Below the pieces are notes generated by a model. It worked only from the letters and a program-made list of their open reading frames with translations, was not told the origin of the DNA and did no database searches. Source: Thermogutta sp039793925 (lineage in GTDB: Bacteria > Planctomycetota > Planctomycetia > Pirellulales > Thermoguttaceae). Taken from it: a stretch of DNA of 64,000 nucleotides. The translations under genes and the position numbers were made by a program. The stretch covers positions 1-64,000 of the forward strand of contig NZ_JBAMME010000295.1 of the NCBI RefSeq assembly GCF_039793925.1. The letters are read 5' to 3'. The first letter of the stretch is position 1. Every line of letters begins with the position of its first letter. Positions 45,582 through 53,792 of this stretch are shown here, in pieces.

Positions 45582-46559
45582 ATGCCCTATCGACAGTTTG
45601 ATCGTTCGCGGGTAAGGTTGCGTCCTTTGAGCGAGCGGGTTCACGATCTGGACCGGAGCATTCTCCTGGATCCGAATAACATTCAGGTTTCGTTCGAACA
45701 TCCCGCGATTCCCATTCTGGCCGAGAGAATTGTCCAGGCCGCGGAAAAAGAAGCATCCATCATCGCGTTTTGCGGCGCGCATGTCTTAAGGAAGGGCAAT
45801 GGTCCACTTCTCATTGATCTGATGGAGAAAGGACTCCTGACACATCTGGCCCTCAATGGTGCCGGGGCGATTCATGACTTCGAACTGGCCCTTATCGGCG
45901 CTACCTGCGAGAGCGTCGCGCGGTACATTCGCACGGGAGAGTTTGGCCTTTGGTGCGAGACCGGCCGAATCAACGAGGCGGCGATTCTGGCGGCTCGGGA
46001 AGGCCTCGGGTTTGGCGAAGCCCTGGGGCGGATGATCGAAGAAGAACGGTTCCCTTATCGACAGACAAGCGTGCTGGCGGCCGGATATCGGCTGGGTGTG
46101 CCGGTTACTATCCACGTGGCCATTGGGCAGGATATCGTACACGAACACCCCAACTTCGACGCAGCGGCCACCGGCCAGGCATCGTACACCGATTTTCTGG
46201 TTTTCACGGAGAGCGTGGCTCGCCTGGAAGGGGGTGTGTACCTCAACATCGGCTCGGCAGTAGCAGGGCCGGAGGTCTATCTCAAGGCTCTCAGCATGGC
46301 TCGAAATGTGGCGCGCCAGGAAGGTCGGGAAATCCGGCACTTCACAACCGCGGTGTTCGATCTGGTTGCGATCGGCGACGACTGGAGCAGCGAAGCCCCC
46401 AAGGACGATCCGCGTTATTACTACCGCCCGTTCAAAACGGTTCTTGTGCGAACGGTGGCCGATGGTGGAGAAAGTCTCTACATTCAGGGGGATCACCGCG
46501 AGACGGTGCCAGCGCTGTACACGGAGATCATTCGCCGCTGGCAGTCGCGATCCCCCTGA
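45582..46559 (+). CDS. Deoxyhypusine synthase-like NAD-binding family protein
   Basis: About 325 residues from ATG 45582, preceded by GGAGAAGGGA; a second candidate start at 45471 overlaps the HAD stop codon (ATGA) and would add 37 residues. Sections such as IIAFCGAHVLRKGNGPLLIDLMEKGLL, LNGAGAIHDFELALIG and LEGGVYLNIGSAVAGPEVYLKAL resemble the Rossmann-like NAD fold of the deoxyhypusine synthase superfamily, in particular the glycine-rich turns. The true deoxyhypusine synthase catalytic Lys segment is not seen, and bacteria lack eIF5A, so the substrate must be different. It sits between a HAD phosphatase and an RfaE-like kinase. Family call is moderate; function unknown. Confidence 0.6.
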   Translation: MPYRQFDRSRVRLRPLSERVHDLDRSILLDPNNIQVSFEHPAIPILAERIVQAAEKEASIIAFCGAHVLRKGNGPLLIDLMEKGLLTHLALNGAGAIHDFELALIGATCESVARYIRTGEFGLWCETGRINEAAILAAREGLGFGEALGRMIEEERFPYRQTSVLAAGYRLGVPVTIHVAIGQDIVHEHPNFDAAATGQASYTDFLVFTESVARLEGGVYLNIGSAVAGPEVYLKALSMARNVARQEGREIRHFTTAVFDLVAIGDDWSSEAPKDDPRYYYRPFKTVLVRTVADGGESLYIQGDHRETVPALYTEIIRRWQSRSP

Positions 46560-46653
46560 CCGGAAGGCAAGCCACGGCGGCAGATTCGGGCCCTCCCTGT
46601 AAGGACAGTCTGGCCCCCGAAAGAATGCTTTGAAGGTGAGCGAGGTCCAGGAC

Positions 46654-47718
46654 ATGGCCCCTGTAAGACGATTTGAGGGAATGACCCAGGAACGTCTGAC
46701 TGCCCTGCTGCAGCTTTTTCCGAGCCGACGTGTTGCGGTCGTGGGAGATTTTTTCCTTGACAAATACCTCGATGTCGATCCTAGATTGGCGGAGATCAGC
46801 CTGGAAACCGGCAAAATCGCCCATCAGGTAGTCCGCGTCCGGCATAGCCCGGGGGCCGCGGGAACCATCGTGTGCAACCTGGTTGCCCTGGGCGTGGGCA
46901 CCATCCACTGTGTGGGACTCATCGGCGACGACGGCGAGGGATATGAATTGCGCCAGGATTTGCAAAGACTGGGTTGTCGCCTGGAACATCTCCAGGTTGT
47001 TCCAGATCGATTCACGCCCACATACCTGAAACCCCGGGACATTACTGACCCGTCACTTGCCGGAGAACATTCCCGGTACGACACGAAAAATCGAACACCT
47101 ACACCGGAAAAACTGGTGGACCGGCTTCTTTCCTCGGTGGAAAGCCTGTTCTCGGAAGTGCACGCGGTCATCGTTCTGGATCAGGTCGAGGAAGAAGAAT
47201 GCGGTGTGGTGGGGCGTCGCTTGCGGGAATTTCTCGCCGCGCAAGCGCCACGTTTTCCCAATATTGTGTTTTGGGCGGACAGTCGACGTCGTATCCGGCA
47301 ATTTCGTCGAATCATCCTCAAGTGCAACCGTTATGAATTGACAGGATCACGGCCTCAAGAGGGCATTCCGCCCGACTGGACCTCGCTGCGGGAAGCCCTC
47401 GGCAACTTCCGCGTGATGAATGGCGCACCCGTCGTCGTCACACTAGGTGAATACGGAATGATGGTGAGCGATCCGGAGATCCTCTGGATTCCTGCCGTCC
47501 GCGTGGACGGGCCGACTGATCCCACGGGAGCCGGGGACAGTGCCACGGCTGGCGCGGTGGCAGCCCTGGCCAGCGGCGCTTCACTCCCCGAGGCGGCTCT
47601 CGTAGGTAACCTGGTCGCCTCGATCACAGTGCAACAACTGGCCACTACAGGGACCGCCAGACCGGAAGAGCTGCCGCCGCGTCTTAAACTCTGGCGGTCT
47701 CAACAAAGCGCTCAGTGA
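46654..47718 (+). CDS. PfkB-family sugar kinase, RfaE/HldE kinase-like
   Basis: About 354 residues from the ATG at 46654; TTG 46630 and GTG 46636 are alternatives. The ribokinase fold is clear: VAVVGDFFLDKYLDV at the start resembles the heptose-7-phosphate kinase domain of HldE, and the ATP/anion-hole signature DPTGAGDSATAGAVAAL with the catalytic Asp lies near residue 290. The usual GGAAN motif is replaced by PGAAGTI. No nucleotidyltransferase domain is fused. It would phosphorylate a sugar or sugar phosphate in the pathway shared with the HAD and deoxyhypusine-synthase-like proteins just upstream. Confidence 0.83.
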   Translation: MAPVRRFEGMTQERLTALLQLFPSRRVAVVGDFFLDKYLDVDPRLAEISLETGKIAHQVVRVRHSPGAAGTIVCNLVALGVGTIHCVGLIGDDGEGYELRQDLQRLGCRLEHLQVVPDRFTPTYLKPRDITDPSLAGEHSRYDTKNRTPTPEKLVDRLLSSVESLFSEVHAVIVLDQVEEEECGVVGRRLREFLAAQAPRFPNIVFWADSRRRIRQFRRIILKCNRYELTGSRPQEGIPPDWTSLREALGNFRVMNGAPVVVTLGEYGMMVSDPEILWIPAVRVDGPTDPTGAGDSATAGAVAALASGASLPEAALVGNLVASITVQQLATTGTARPEELPPRLKLWRSQQSAQ

Positions 47719-47841
47719 TCGCTGCTCGCCTCAAGGTAGGGTGTTCTCACCAACCCAGGAAAAACGTGCTGCTGCCAATTCCCAGAAAATGTGAAGGTCA
47801 ACCCGGTGTCGAGAAGACAGGTGTCAGGTGTGCAGGGTACG

Positions 47842-50415
47842 ATGAACCTGGGATCTGCCGTGTGCACGGTGGCCCGGTGGCTCAAGACACGGCCCGCCAC
47901 GGTACGGGAACTTCTGACATGCCTGAGCTGGTCGCTCTCCCGGCCTTCGCCAACCTCCCCTTCCGCCTCACCTGCGGAATTATCCGTGGCTCCGAACAGG
48001 GCCGCCGCTGGCGATTTGCCTGAAGCAGGACGTTTATGGGCCTCTCAATGGGGTCTGCACCCCGGCATGGGATCCGGTGTTCTCGAGCAGGCCCTTGAGG
48101 CAGTATTCGCCTATGTGGCCACCGTCATCACCATGCGTTTTCTTCAGCTATTGGAGGTCCAGGGAATCCCCGAAGAGCCGTCCGTCCACGCCCAGTCGCT
48201 GGCCGCCGCTGCAAGCCGGGACGTGCCCAATCGGTGTCGCCAAGCGAAAGAACTCAGGGACTTCTATCACTGGTTAGGGCTGACCGACGCCCTTTTTGTC
48301 CAGGCTGATCCCGCCCTTCTGACGCCGCCTCTCACAGCGCTCGTGCAGGAGGTGCAACGCATTCTCGCACCGAAACGAGCCTGGGACGTAGCGCCGGAAG
48401 ATATCTTTCGTCCCATCCGCGAGGCCCTGTTTCCCAAATGGATTCGTCTGGCAAAAGGCGAATTCTACACGCCGTTTGCACTGGCGGACTACATCCTCGA
48501 AAAACTTGGATATCCCGATGAAACAGAGGCGCGCCTCCTGGACCCTTCGTGCGGGAGCGGAGTTTTTCTGGTAGCGGCTGCGTGGCGGCGAGCTAGGCAC
48601 CTTCAGCGGCAACTTGCCGCGAGTTTCCCCGTCCGCCCAGAAGGTCCTTCAACACTGACACTTGAGGGCACCAACTTTGCGCAAGCGGTGCTTCGCGACA
48701 GACTCTTCCAAGCCATCCTCGGAAATGATGCGGTTGGGTTAGAGATTCAACCTGCCGCTGTGCTGGCCGCGCGGGCAAGTCTGGCCCTGATCGCCGCCGC
48801 ACTTTGTCGCCAATGGATACGCCCCGTGCAGATTACCCTTTCAGACCTCACACGCTATAGCCCTCCCGTTCTTCAGGGAAATTTTCTCTCTCTGTGGTCG
48901 CCTCTGGCCGCCGATGCGTGTGACACATCCGGAACATCTTTCCGAACGAATCAAATGGGCTTCCTCAAAGGTCAGCGGTTCGCCATCATCGTCGGCAATC
49001 CACCGTGGGTCCTATGGGACCGCCTGGACGAAAGCGCCCGAACCGAAATGGCCGCCGTCTTTCGCGAACTCGGGCTTTACGATCTCTCGCCGCAAAGGGC
49101 ACGGCATGGCGGCGGTAAGCGCGATTGTGGGGCGGCCTTCGTCGCCGCGGCGTGCCGCCTTCTCGGAGAGCAGGGCCGCCTCGGAATGGTGGTCCCGGTC
49201 AGTCTCTTTCATACCCAGGCTTCTGGCCGAAGTTTTCGGCTCCTGTTCAGCAACGGCCAGAGACATTTGAAGATCAGGGAGGTGGTGGACCTTCGCGCCG
49301 TCTCGGTATTTCCTGGAACAATCCAGCGAACGGGCATTCTTTTCGCAGAGAAAGGTGTTCCACCTCGTTTCCCTGTACCGTTTACCGTGTGGCACGGGAG
49401 GAAAGGTCATCGGGACCAATTTCGTAACGGCGCGTGGCCGCGCATCCAGGCGGAGCAGTCCGTGCTCCTCGCCCAGCCGGCCAACAGGGAAGATGCCGGC
49501 GCTCCCTGGATTCTCATGAGATGTTCTCTGTGGAAAATTTGGGAGCAAATCTGCGGCCGATCGGATTATCAGGCGTACTTAGGAGCGAACACAGGTGGAG
49601 CGAACGGGATTTTCTGGCTGGAAGTTCTGGGATGGGAAAACAACCGGCTCGTTGTACAGAATCACCCGGAATTTGGTCACACCCCTGTAGCCCGTATGAC
49701 GGCGTCTGTCGAGCCCAATCTGGTTTTTCCACTGGTGCGGTGGAAAGACCTCGCCACCGTGGCGGCGCCCACACTTGGCATACTCCTTGTGCAGAATCCC
49801 CTCACGCGCTCACCATGGCCCGAGGACTACCTTCGCGAACGTTTCCCAGGCACCTTCGGTTATCTCGCCCATTTTCGAGATGTTCTGGACAGACGCGCGG
49901 CACGAAAGAAGCTGCAATCGCGTCGTCCCTGGTATGCCCAGTACAACGTGGGCCCGTACACGATGGCTTCGTGGAAAGTCGTGTGGAGACGGATGGATGC
50001 AAAGCTGAAAGCCACAGTGCTGGGGAAACAGTCCCTCGCTGGACTACCCCGCAAACCCGTCATTCCCCAAGAGACATGCTGTTTTGTCCCGGTGGAGTCC
50101 AGTGAAGAAGGACACTATCTGGCCGGTGTTTTGAATAGTCCGCTGGTTGGAACGATTCTTCAGGCCTTCGGAATGTCGGGATCACGAAGCTTCGGGAGTC
50201 CCAGCCTGCTCCATTACCTGCGAATTCCTCGCTTTCGGCCGACGGATTCTGTTCATGTGCGACTTGCCGACTTGCACCGCCAGGCCACTTCGCTAGGGGA
50301 CATCGTCGATCCACGTTTTCTGGTGGAATGGACACAATTGGCGGCCATCGTATTTGGGGTCGATCCCTTGCGGGCCGCACGTGAAATTCTGCAAGACGGC
50401 ACTTTACTGAAATGA
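47842..50415 (+). CDS. Solitary N6-adenine DNA methyltransferase (Eco57I/type IIG-like)
   Basis: About 857 residues from ATG 47842 (AGGG just upstream; a GTG at 47791 is an alternative). Helical N-terminal 200 residues precede YTPFALADYILEKL, the SAM motif LLDPSCGSGVFLVAAAW (about 233-249) and the catalytic GNPPWVLWDRL (NPPW, about 386-389), the arrangement of gamma-class N6-adenine methylases. The C-terminal half contains a TaqI-like recognition region and ends with LLHYLRIPRF. I see no PD-ExK nuclease motif at the N-terminus and no neighbouring nuclease, so it looks like an orphan or regulatory methylase. Convergent with the coiled-coil gene. Confidence 0.85.
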   Translation: MNLGSAVCTVARWLKTRPATVRELLTCLSWSLSRPSPTSPSASPAELSVAPNRAAAGDLPEAGRLWASQWGLHPGMGSGVLEQALEAVFAYVATVITMRFLQLLEVQGIPEEPSVHAQSLAAAASRDVPNRCRQAKELRDFYHWLGLTDALFVQADPALLTPPLTALVQEVQRILAPKRAWDVAPEDIFRPIREALFPKWIRLAKGEFYTPFALADYILEKLGYPDETEARLLDPSCGSGVFLVAAAWRRARHLQRQLAASFPVRPEGPSTLTLEGTNFAQAVLRDRLFQAILGNDAVGLEIQPAAVLAARASLALIAAALCRQWIRPVQITLSDLTRYSPPVLQGNFLSLWSPLAADACDTSGTSFRTNQMGFLKGQRFAIIVGNPPWVLWDRLDESARTEMAAVFRELGLYDLSPQRARHGGGKRDCGAAFVAAACRLLGEQGRLGMVVPVSLFHTQASGRSFRLLFSNGQRHLKIREVVDLRAVSVFPGTIQRTGILFAEKGVPPRFPVPFTVWHGRKGHRDQFRNGAWPRIQAEQSVLLAQPANREDAGAPWILMRCSLWKIWEQICGRSDYQAYLGANTGGANGIFWLEVLGWENNRLVVQNHPEFGHTPVARMTASVEPNLVFPLVRWKDLATVAAPTLGILLVQNPLTRSPWPEDYLRERFPGTFGYLAHFRDVLDRRAARKKLQSRRPWYAQYNVGPYTMASWKVVWRRMDAKLKATVLGKQSLAGLPRKPVIPQETCCFVPVESSEEGHYLAGVLNSPLVGTILQAFGMSGSRSFGSPSLLHYLRIPRFRPTDSVHVRLADLHRQATSLGDIVDPRFLVEWTQLAAIVFGVDPLRAAREILQDGTLLK

Positions 50416-50464
50416 AGAATTCGCGCAGCCGGGACTTTTTTCTTCGGGCAAACCAGCCGGCCGA

Positions 50465-51715
50465 TCAGGAGTTCGGAGGACCGTTGAGGCCCAGCCGGGT
50501 GAGCCAGCGACCTCGGGGTGGTTTGGCCTTGTCGCCCGAGGCCGCTGCACTTTCCAGAGCTTCCAATTTCTCTTCGAGTTCACGCTGCTTTTCTTCCAGC
50601 AGAGCACGCTCGCGAGCAATTTTCGCACGTTCCAAAGAGATCTCCAGTTCGGCTTTGCGGAGTTTCTCCTTCCACTCTTCCTCCAACTGGCGGAGGTGTT
50701 CACGTTGCTGACGAATGACTTCATCCTGATCGAGCAGACGTTCCAGCGCAGCAGCACCTACGGCCAGAGAACCGATACTCGTGGATTGTTCGTCAAGCAA
50801 ACGCCGAAGCTCGGCGATTTCATTGTCCTTTTCGGCGAGCAGGGCCTCAGTCCGCGCGATGATCTCCTGAATACGAACCCGATCCTTCTGAGCCGTACCA
50901 TCTGGAGAATCTTCCGACTCCAACTCCAGGGCTGCCAGGATTCGCTGTTTTTCGGCTTCCCAATCGAGAATCCGTCCATCACCGGCCCTACCGTCAGCCG
51001 ACCCATTGGAGTGCCCTCGCGCCAGCTTCTTTTCCAATTCGGCGTTCTTTTGCCTCAATTCACGGATTTCCGCCAGAGCAAGGTTATATCTTTCCTGAAG
51101 CTGGGATTGTGCTGAAGCGTTTCCTTCACGGCGAAGAGCTTCCAACTCTTCTTCAAGCTGGCTGCAACGAAGTACCAGGGCGTTGAGGGCCGCTTCGCGG
51201 TCATTCCACTGATTGGCCCACTGTTGTTTCTCACGTTCAAATTGCGCAAGAAGTTGACTTTCTTGCGTCTTCCAACTGTCTTCGCCGTCCCGGGAGTGTT
51301 GCTGAAGTGCGGACAGGGTGGTTTCCAGATCCTCCTTGAGCTTGCGCACGGATGCAAGTTCCTCACGGATGGTAGCCAACTCCCTCGTGAGCTGATCTAG
51401 GCGATCCGTCTGCCATTGAAGGGCCTCCCGCCATCCGTTTTCAGATAGTTGGGCGTTTTGGACTATGGCCTCCAATGTCGGCATCATCGAGGCCAGTTGC
51501 TGAGAAAGGCCGGCGTCAGTCGAAGAGGCCAACGCGGCGACCGTTTCGGCGTTGCGGAGAGCCTGCTCGAGAGCGGTTTTCAGTCCTTCCCCGGCAAGGC
51601 GAAGCCGTTCTTCCTGACGCGCAAAAATCTCACGGCATCGGTTCTGATGATGCTGAAGACGCCTGAGGAGCGCTTCCGGCGGGTTTACCGCCGCGAGTCC
51701 TTCACTTGCCACCAT
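50465..51715 (-). CDS. Hypothetical long coiled-coil protein
   Basis: I recognise no domain. From the ATG at 51715 it has 416 residues, nearly all helical and rich in Glu, Gln, Arg, Leu and Ala, with continuous heptad repeats (for example LDQLTRELATIREELASVRKL and LEEELEALRREG), and no membrane segment or signal peptide. Trp in QWANQWNDREAALNAL marks a repeated helix. It resembles cytoskeletal or scaffold-type coiled coils, but that is inference. The frame is open 32 codons upstream with a TTG start, which is less likely. Convergent with the DNA methylase, 49 bases apart. Confidence 0.65.
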   Translation of the reverse strand: MVASEGLAAVNPPEALLRRLQHHQNRCREIFARQEERLRLAGEGLKTALEQALRNAETVAALASSTDAGLSQQLASMMPTLEAIVQNAQLSENGWREALQWQTDRLDQLTRELATIREELASVRKLKEDLETTLSALQQHSRDGEDSWKTQESQLLAQFEREKQQWANQWNDREAALNALVLRCSQLEEELEALRREGNASAQSQLQERYNLALAEIRELRQKNAELEKKLARGHSNGSADGRAGDGRILDWEAEKQRILAALELESEDSPDGTAQKDRVRIQEIIARTEALLAEKDNEIAELRRLLDEQSTSIGSLAVGAAALERLLDQDEVIRQQREHLRQLEEEWKEKLRKAELEISLERAKIARERALLEEKQRELEEKLEALESAAASGDKAKPPRGRWLTRLGLNGPPNS

Positions 51716-51903
51716 GGAACGGGACTTTCTTGCACAATTTCGCCGAATAGAAAATCTTGAAAAATCTAACTGCGGAGAGTAGTCCCCCAGAAACACTCGT
51801 ATTATTGTCAACGTCGGTATTCCCTAATCAACGATTAGCTCACGGATGGGTGTCAGTCAAACGTAGGAGTGTTGATTTTTTAGGCCGAGCAACGCTATAG
51901 CAT

Positions 51904-51937
51904 GCGGGGACGGCAAACGTGCCGTCCCCGCGCTTTT
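51904..51937 (+). terminator. Strong hairpin between the coiled-coil and esterase genes
   Basis: Perfect 12-bp stem GCGGGGACGGCA / TGCCGTCCCCGC with loop AACG. The short T-run (GCTTTT) is on the plus strand, though both neighbouring genes are on the minus strand, so it most likely marks the end of the esterase transcript as a plain hairpin. Confidence 0.5.
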
Positions 51938-51983
51938 CCACAGGCTGTTGCACTTTAGATACCACTTGGAGTGAGAGGCCCTA

Positions 51984-53549
51984 TCACTGGGCGTCTTTCG
52001 TCACACCCGGGAAGTCGTCGGTGCGGAACGGGCTGGCCGGCAACCCCGCTTTGTTCCAAAGGTTGACCACGGGATAGTTGGCCCAGCCAAACCGGACTGC
52101 GACAGGTTTTTCGACCTGCGGGCTCCAGACGACGACGGTATCACCCTGAATCTCCGCTTCGGCGTTGACAAATTTTCGATCTTCGCCGCAGATCGTGAAG
52201 CCCGTCAGCTTGTCGCCTTTGCAAACCAGTCCCCCATCCACGTGGGTGAAATGCAGGATCACCTTGTTGCCCTGGATTTCCATGTGGTCGTAGATGGGTC
52301 CCGAGTACTCGATATTCTCGCCGTAGGCCAGGGCCCTGGCAGCAATGGCAAGGCGTTCACCGACCGGTTGTTTCTTTTTGGGGTGAATATCGTCTTCCTC
52401 ACCCACATCGGTGATGACGGCCATCGCCGTGTTCCGAGTATTGAGCATGGTCAGAAGTTGCGCTTCGCGGAGTTCCGCCCAGGCGCTTTCTGTAGGCTCG
52501 GATTCAATTTTCATGAAAGGAGCCAGTTGCACGAAGAGGAAGGGAAAATCTCCCTGATTCCACGCTTCCCGCCAGGAGGCAATCATCGCGGGGAACAGTG
52601 TGCGATACTGATAGGCCCGGCCTGCATTGGACTCCCCCTGATACCAGATCGCACCTCGGATCGCGTAGGGGATAAGAGGGGCGACCATGGCGTTATACAG
52701 ACCGCCGGGGCTGTGCGGGTGTTCCGGCCCCATGGGAGCGCTGGGAGGCCGCCGATTAAACTGTTCACCTTTCTCTTTGGCCTGACGAGCCTGTTCGCGG
52801 TATTCAGCGAGGGCCTGCTCGTATTTCTTCATATTCTCGGGATACTTGGCGAGGGCCTCGCGGAAGCGGTCCACGATCGGCGAGAGTTCAGGCATATTGA
52901 TGAGTTTGTGCCAGTTTGTCCAGGCCTCGGCCGGTGTTCCGCCGTATGACGTGTTGATCAACCCCACAGCCACCCCGAGCTTCTTTTGCAGGCTCCGTCC
53001 GAAAAAGTAACCGACAGCGGAGAAGTCCGCCACGGTATCTGGACCACAGACCGCCCAGGCACCGTTCACATCGGCCTGCGGCTCGGGCTTGGCCTGGCGA
53101 GGCACGGTGAACAACCGAATCATGGGATTGGCCGAGTTGGCGATTTCTTCCTCGGCGTTGGCTGACGCGCGCACCGGCCACTGCATGTTGGACTGGCCGC
53201 TGCAAATCCATACCTCTCCGACCATGACATCTTTGAGGACGATTTCGTTCTTACCCTGAATCTTCAGTTCGTACGGTCCACCGGCCGGCATCGGCTGAAG
53301 TTTCACCATCCACCGCCCATGTTCATCTGCTTTGGTGGAAACTTTTTGATCGCCCAGAGTCACTGTCACTTCTTCGCCCGGATCGGCTGTCCCCCACACC
53401 GGAATTGGCATCTGCTGCTGCAGGACAGCATGGTCCGAAAACAGGGCCATCGGTTTAACGTCCGCCCGGGCTGCGGTGAGGGCCAATCCCCACCAGCACA
53501 GGCTGGTTAACAACAGGACACTTCTCCAGCGGTGCCAAACGCGTTGCAT
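51984..53549 (-). CDS. Secreted sialate O-acetylesterase (SGNH hydrolase)
   Basis: About 521 residues from ATG 53549, with AAGGAGA 9 bases upstream and a signal peptide ending near TAARADV. LFSDHAVLQQQMPIPVWGTADPGEEV is the conserved N-terminal beta-domain, VWICSGQSNMQWPV carries the catalytic Ser (block I), GLINTSYGGTPAEAW the oxyanion Gly and WYQGESNAGR the block III segment; VGEEDDIHPKKKQPVGERLA holds the catalytic Asp and His. It removes O-acetyl groups from sialic acid or other polysaccharides in the periplasm. It may complement the sialidase at 26.8 kb, although the genes are far apart. Confidence 0.93.
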   Translation of the reverse strand: MQRVWHRWRSVLLLTSLCWWGLALTAARADVKPMALFSDHAVLQQQMPIPVWGTADPGEEVTVTLGDQKVSTKADEHGRWMVKLQPMPAGGPYELKIQGKNEIVLKDVMVGEVWICSGQSNMQWPVRASANAEEEIANSANPMIRLFTVPRQAKPEPQADVNGAWAVCGPDTVADFSAVGYFFGRSLQKKLGVAVGLINTSYGGTPAEAWTNWHKLINMPELSPIVDRFREALAKYPENMKKYEQALAEYREQARQAKEKGEQFNRRPPSAPMGPEHPHSPGGLYNAMVAPLIPYAIRGAIWYQGESNAGRAYQYRTLFPAMIASWREAWNQGDFPFLFVQLAPFMKIESEPTESAWAELREAQLLTMLNTRNTAMAVITDVGEEDDIHPKKKQPVGERLAIAARALAYGENIEYSGPIYDHMEIQGNKVILHFTHVDGGLVCKGDKLTGFTICGEDRKFVNAEAEIQGDTVVVWSPQVEKPVAVRFGWANYPVVNLWNKAGLPASPFRTDDFPGVTKDAQ

Positions 53550-53683
53550 TGTCGCGGTCTCCTTGTTTAAAACGTCAACCGACACCGTCGCTTCCAGGGC
53601 AGAAGCGTTCTCCACAAAACAACGCGTATTGTGTGCCAGGAGAAAGCGGTGTGCAAGCTACCCGCTTGCCCTGAGATAAATGA

Positions 53684-53709
53684 AGTGCCCCGATCGAAGC
53701 GGGGGCACT
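53684..53709 (-). terminator. Possible terminator of the chemoreceptor gene
   Basis: Stem AGTGCCCC / GGGGCACT (8 bp); on the minus strand it is followed by TCATTTATC. It lies about 80 bases after the chemoreceptor stop codon. Confidence 0.5.
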
Positions 53710-53792
53710 CGTGAAAGCAAAGGAGGTACCGGATGACCAGCGATGCGTAGCTTTCCTGGTCCTATTCGGTTATGGCTGATATGCGAGAAGAA

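Noticed and set aside
51801..51811. TTGACA at the upstream edge of the coiled-coil gene as a -35 box and TTG start
   Set aside because: No -10 sequence at a suitable distance, and an ATG 32 codons further in gives a better protein start.
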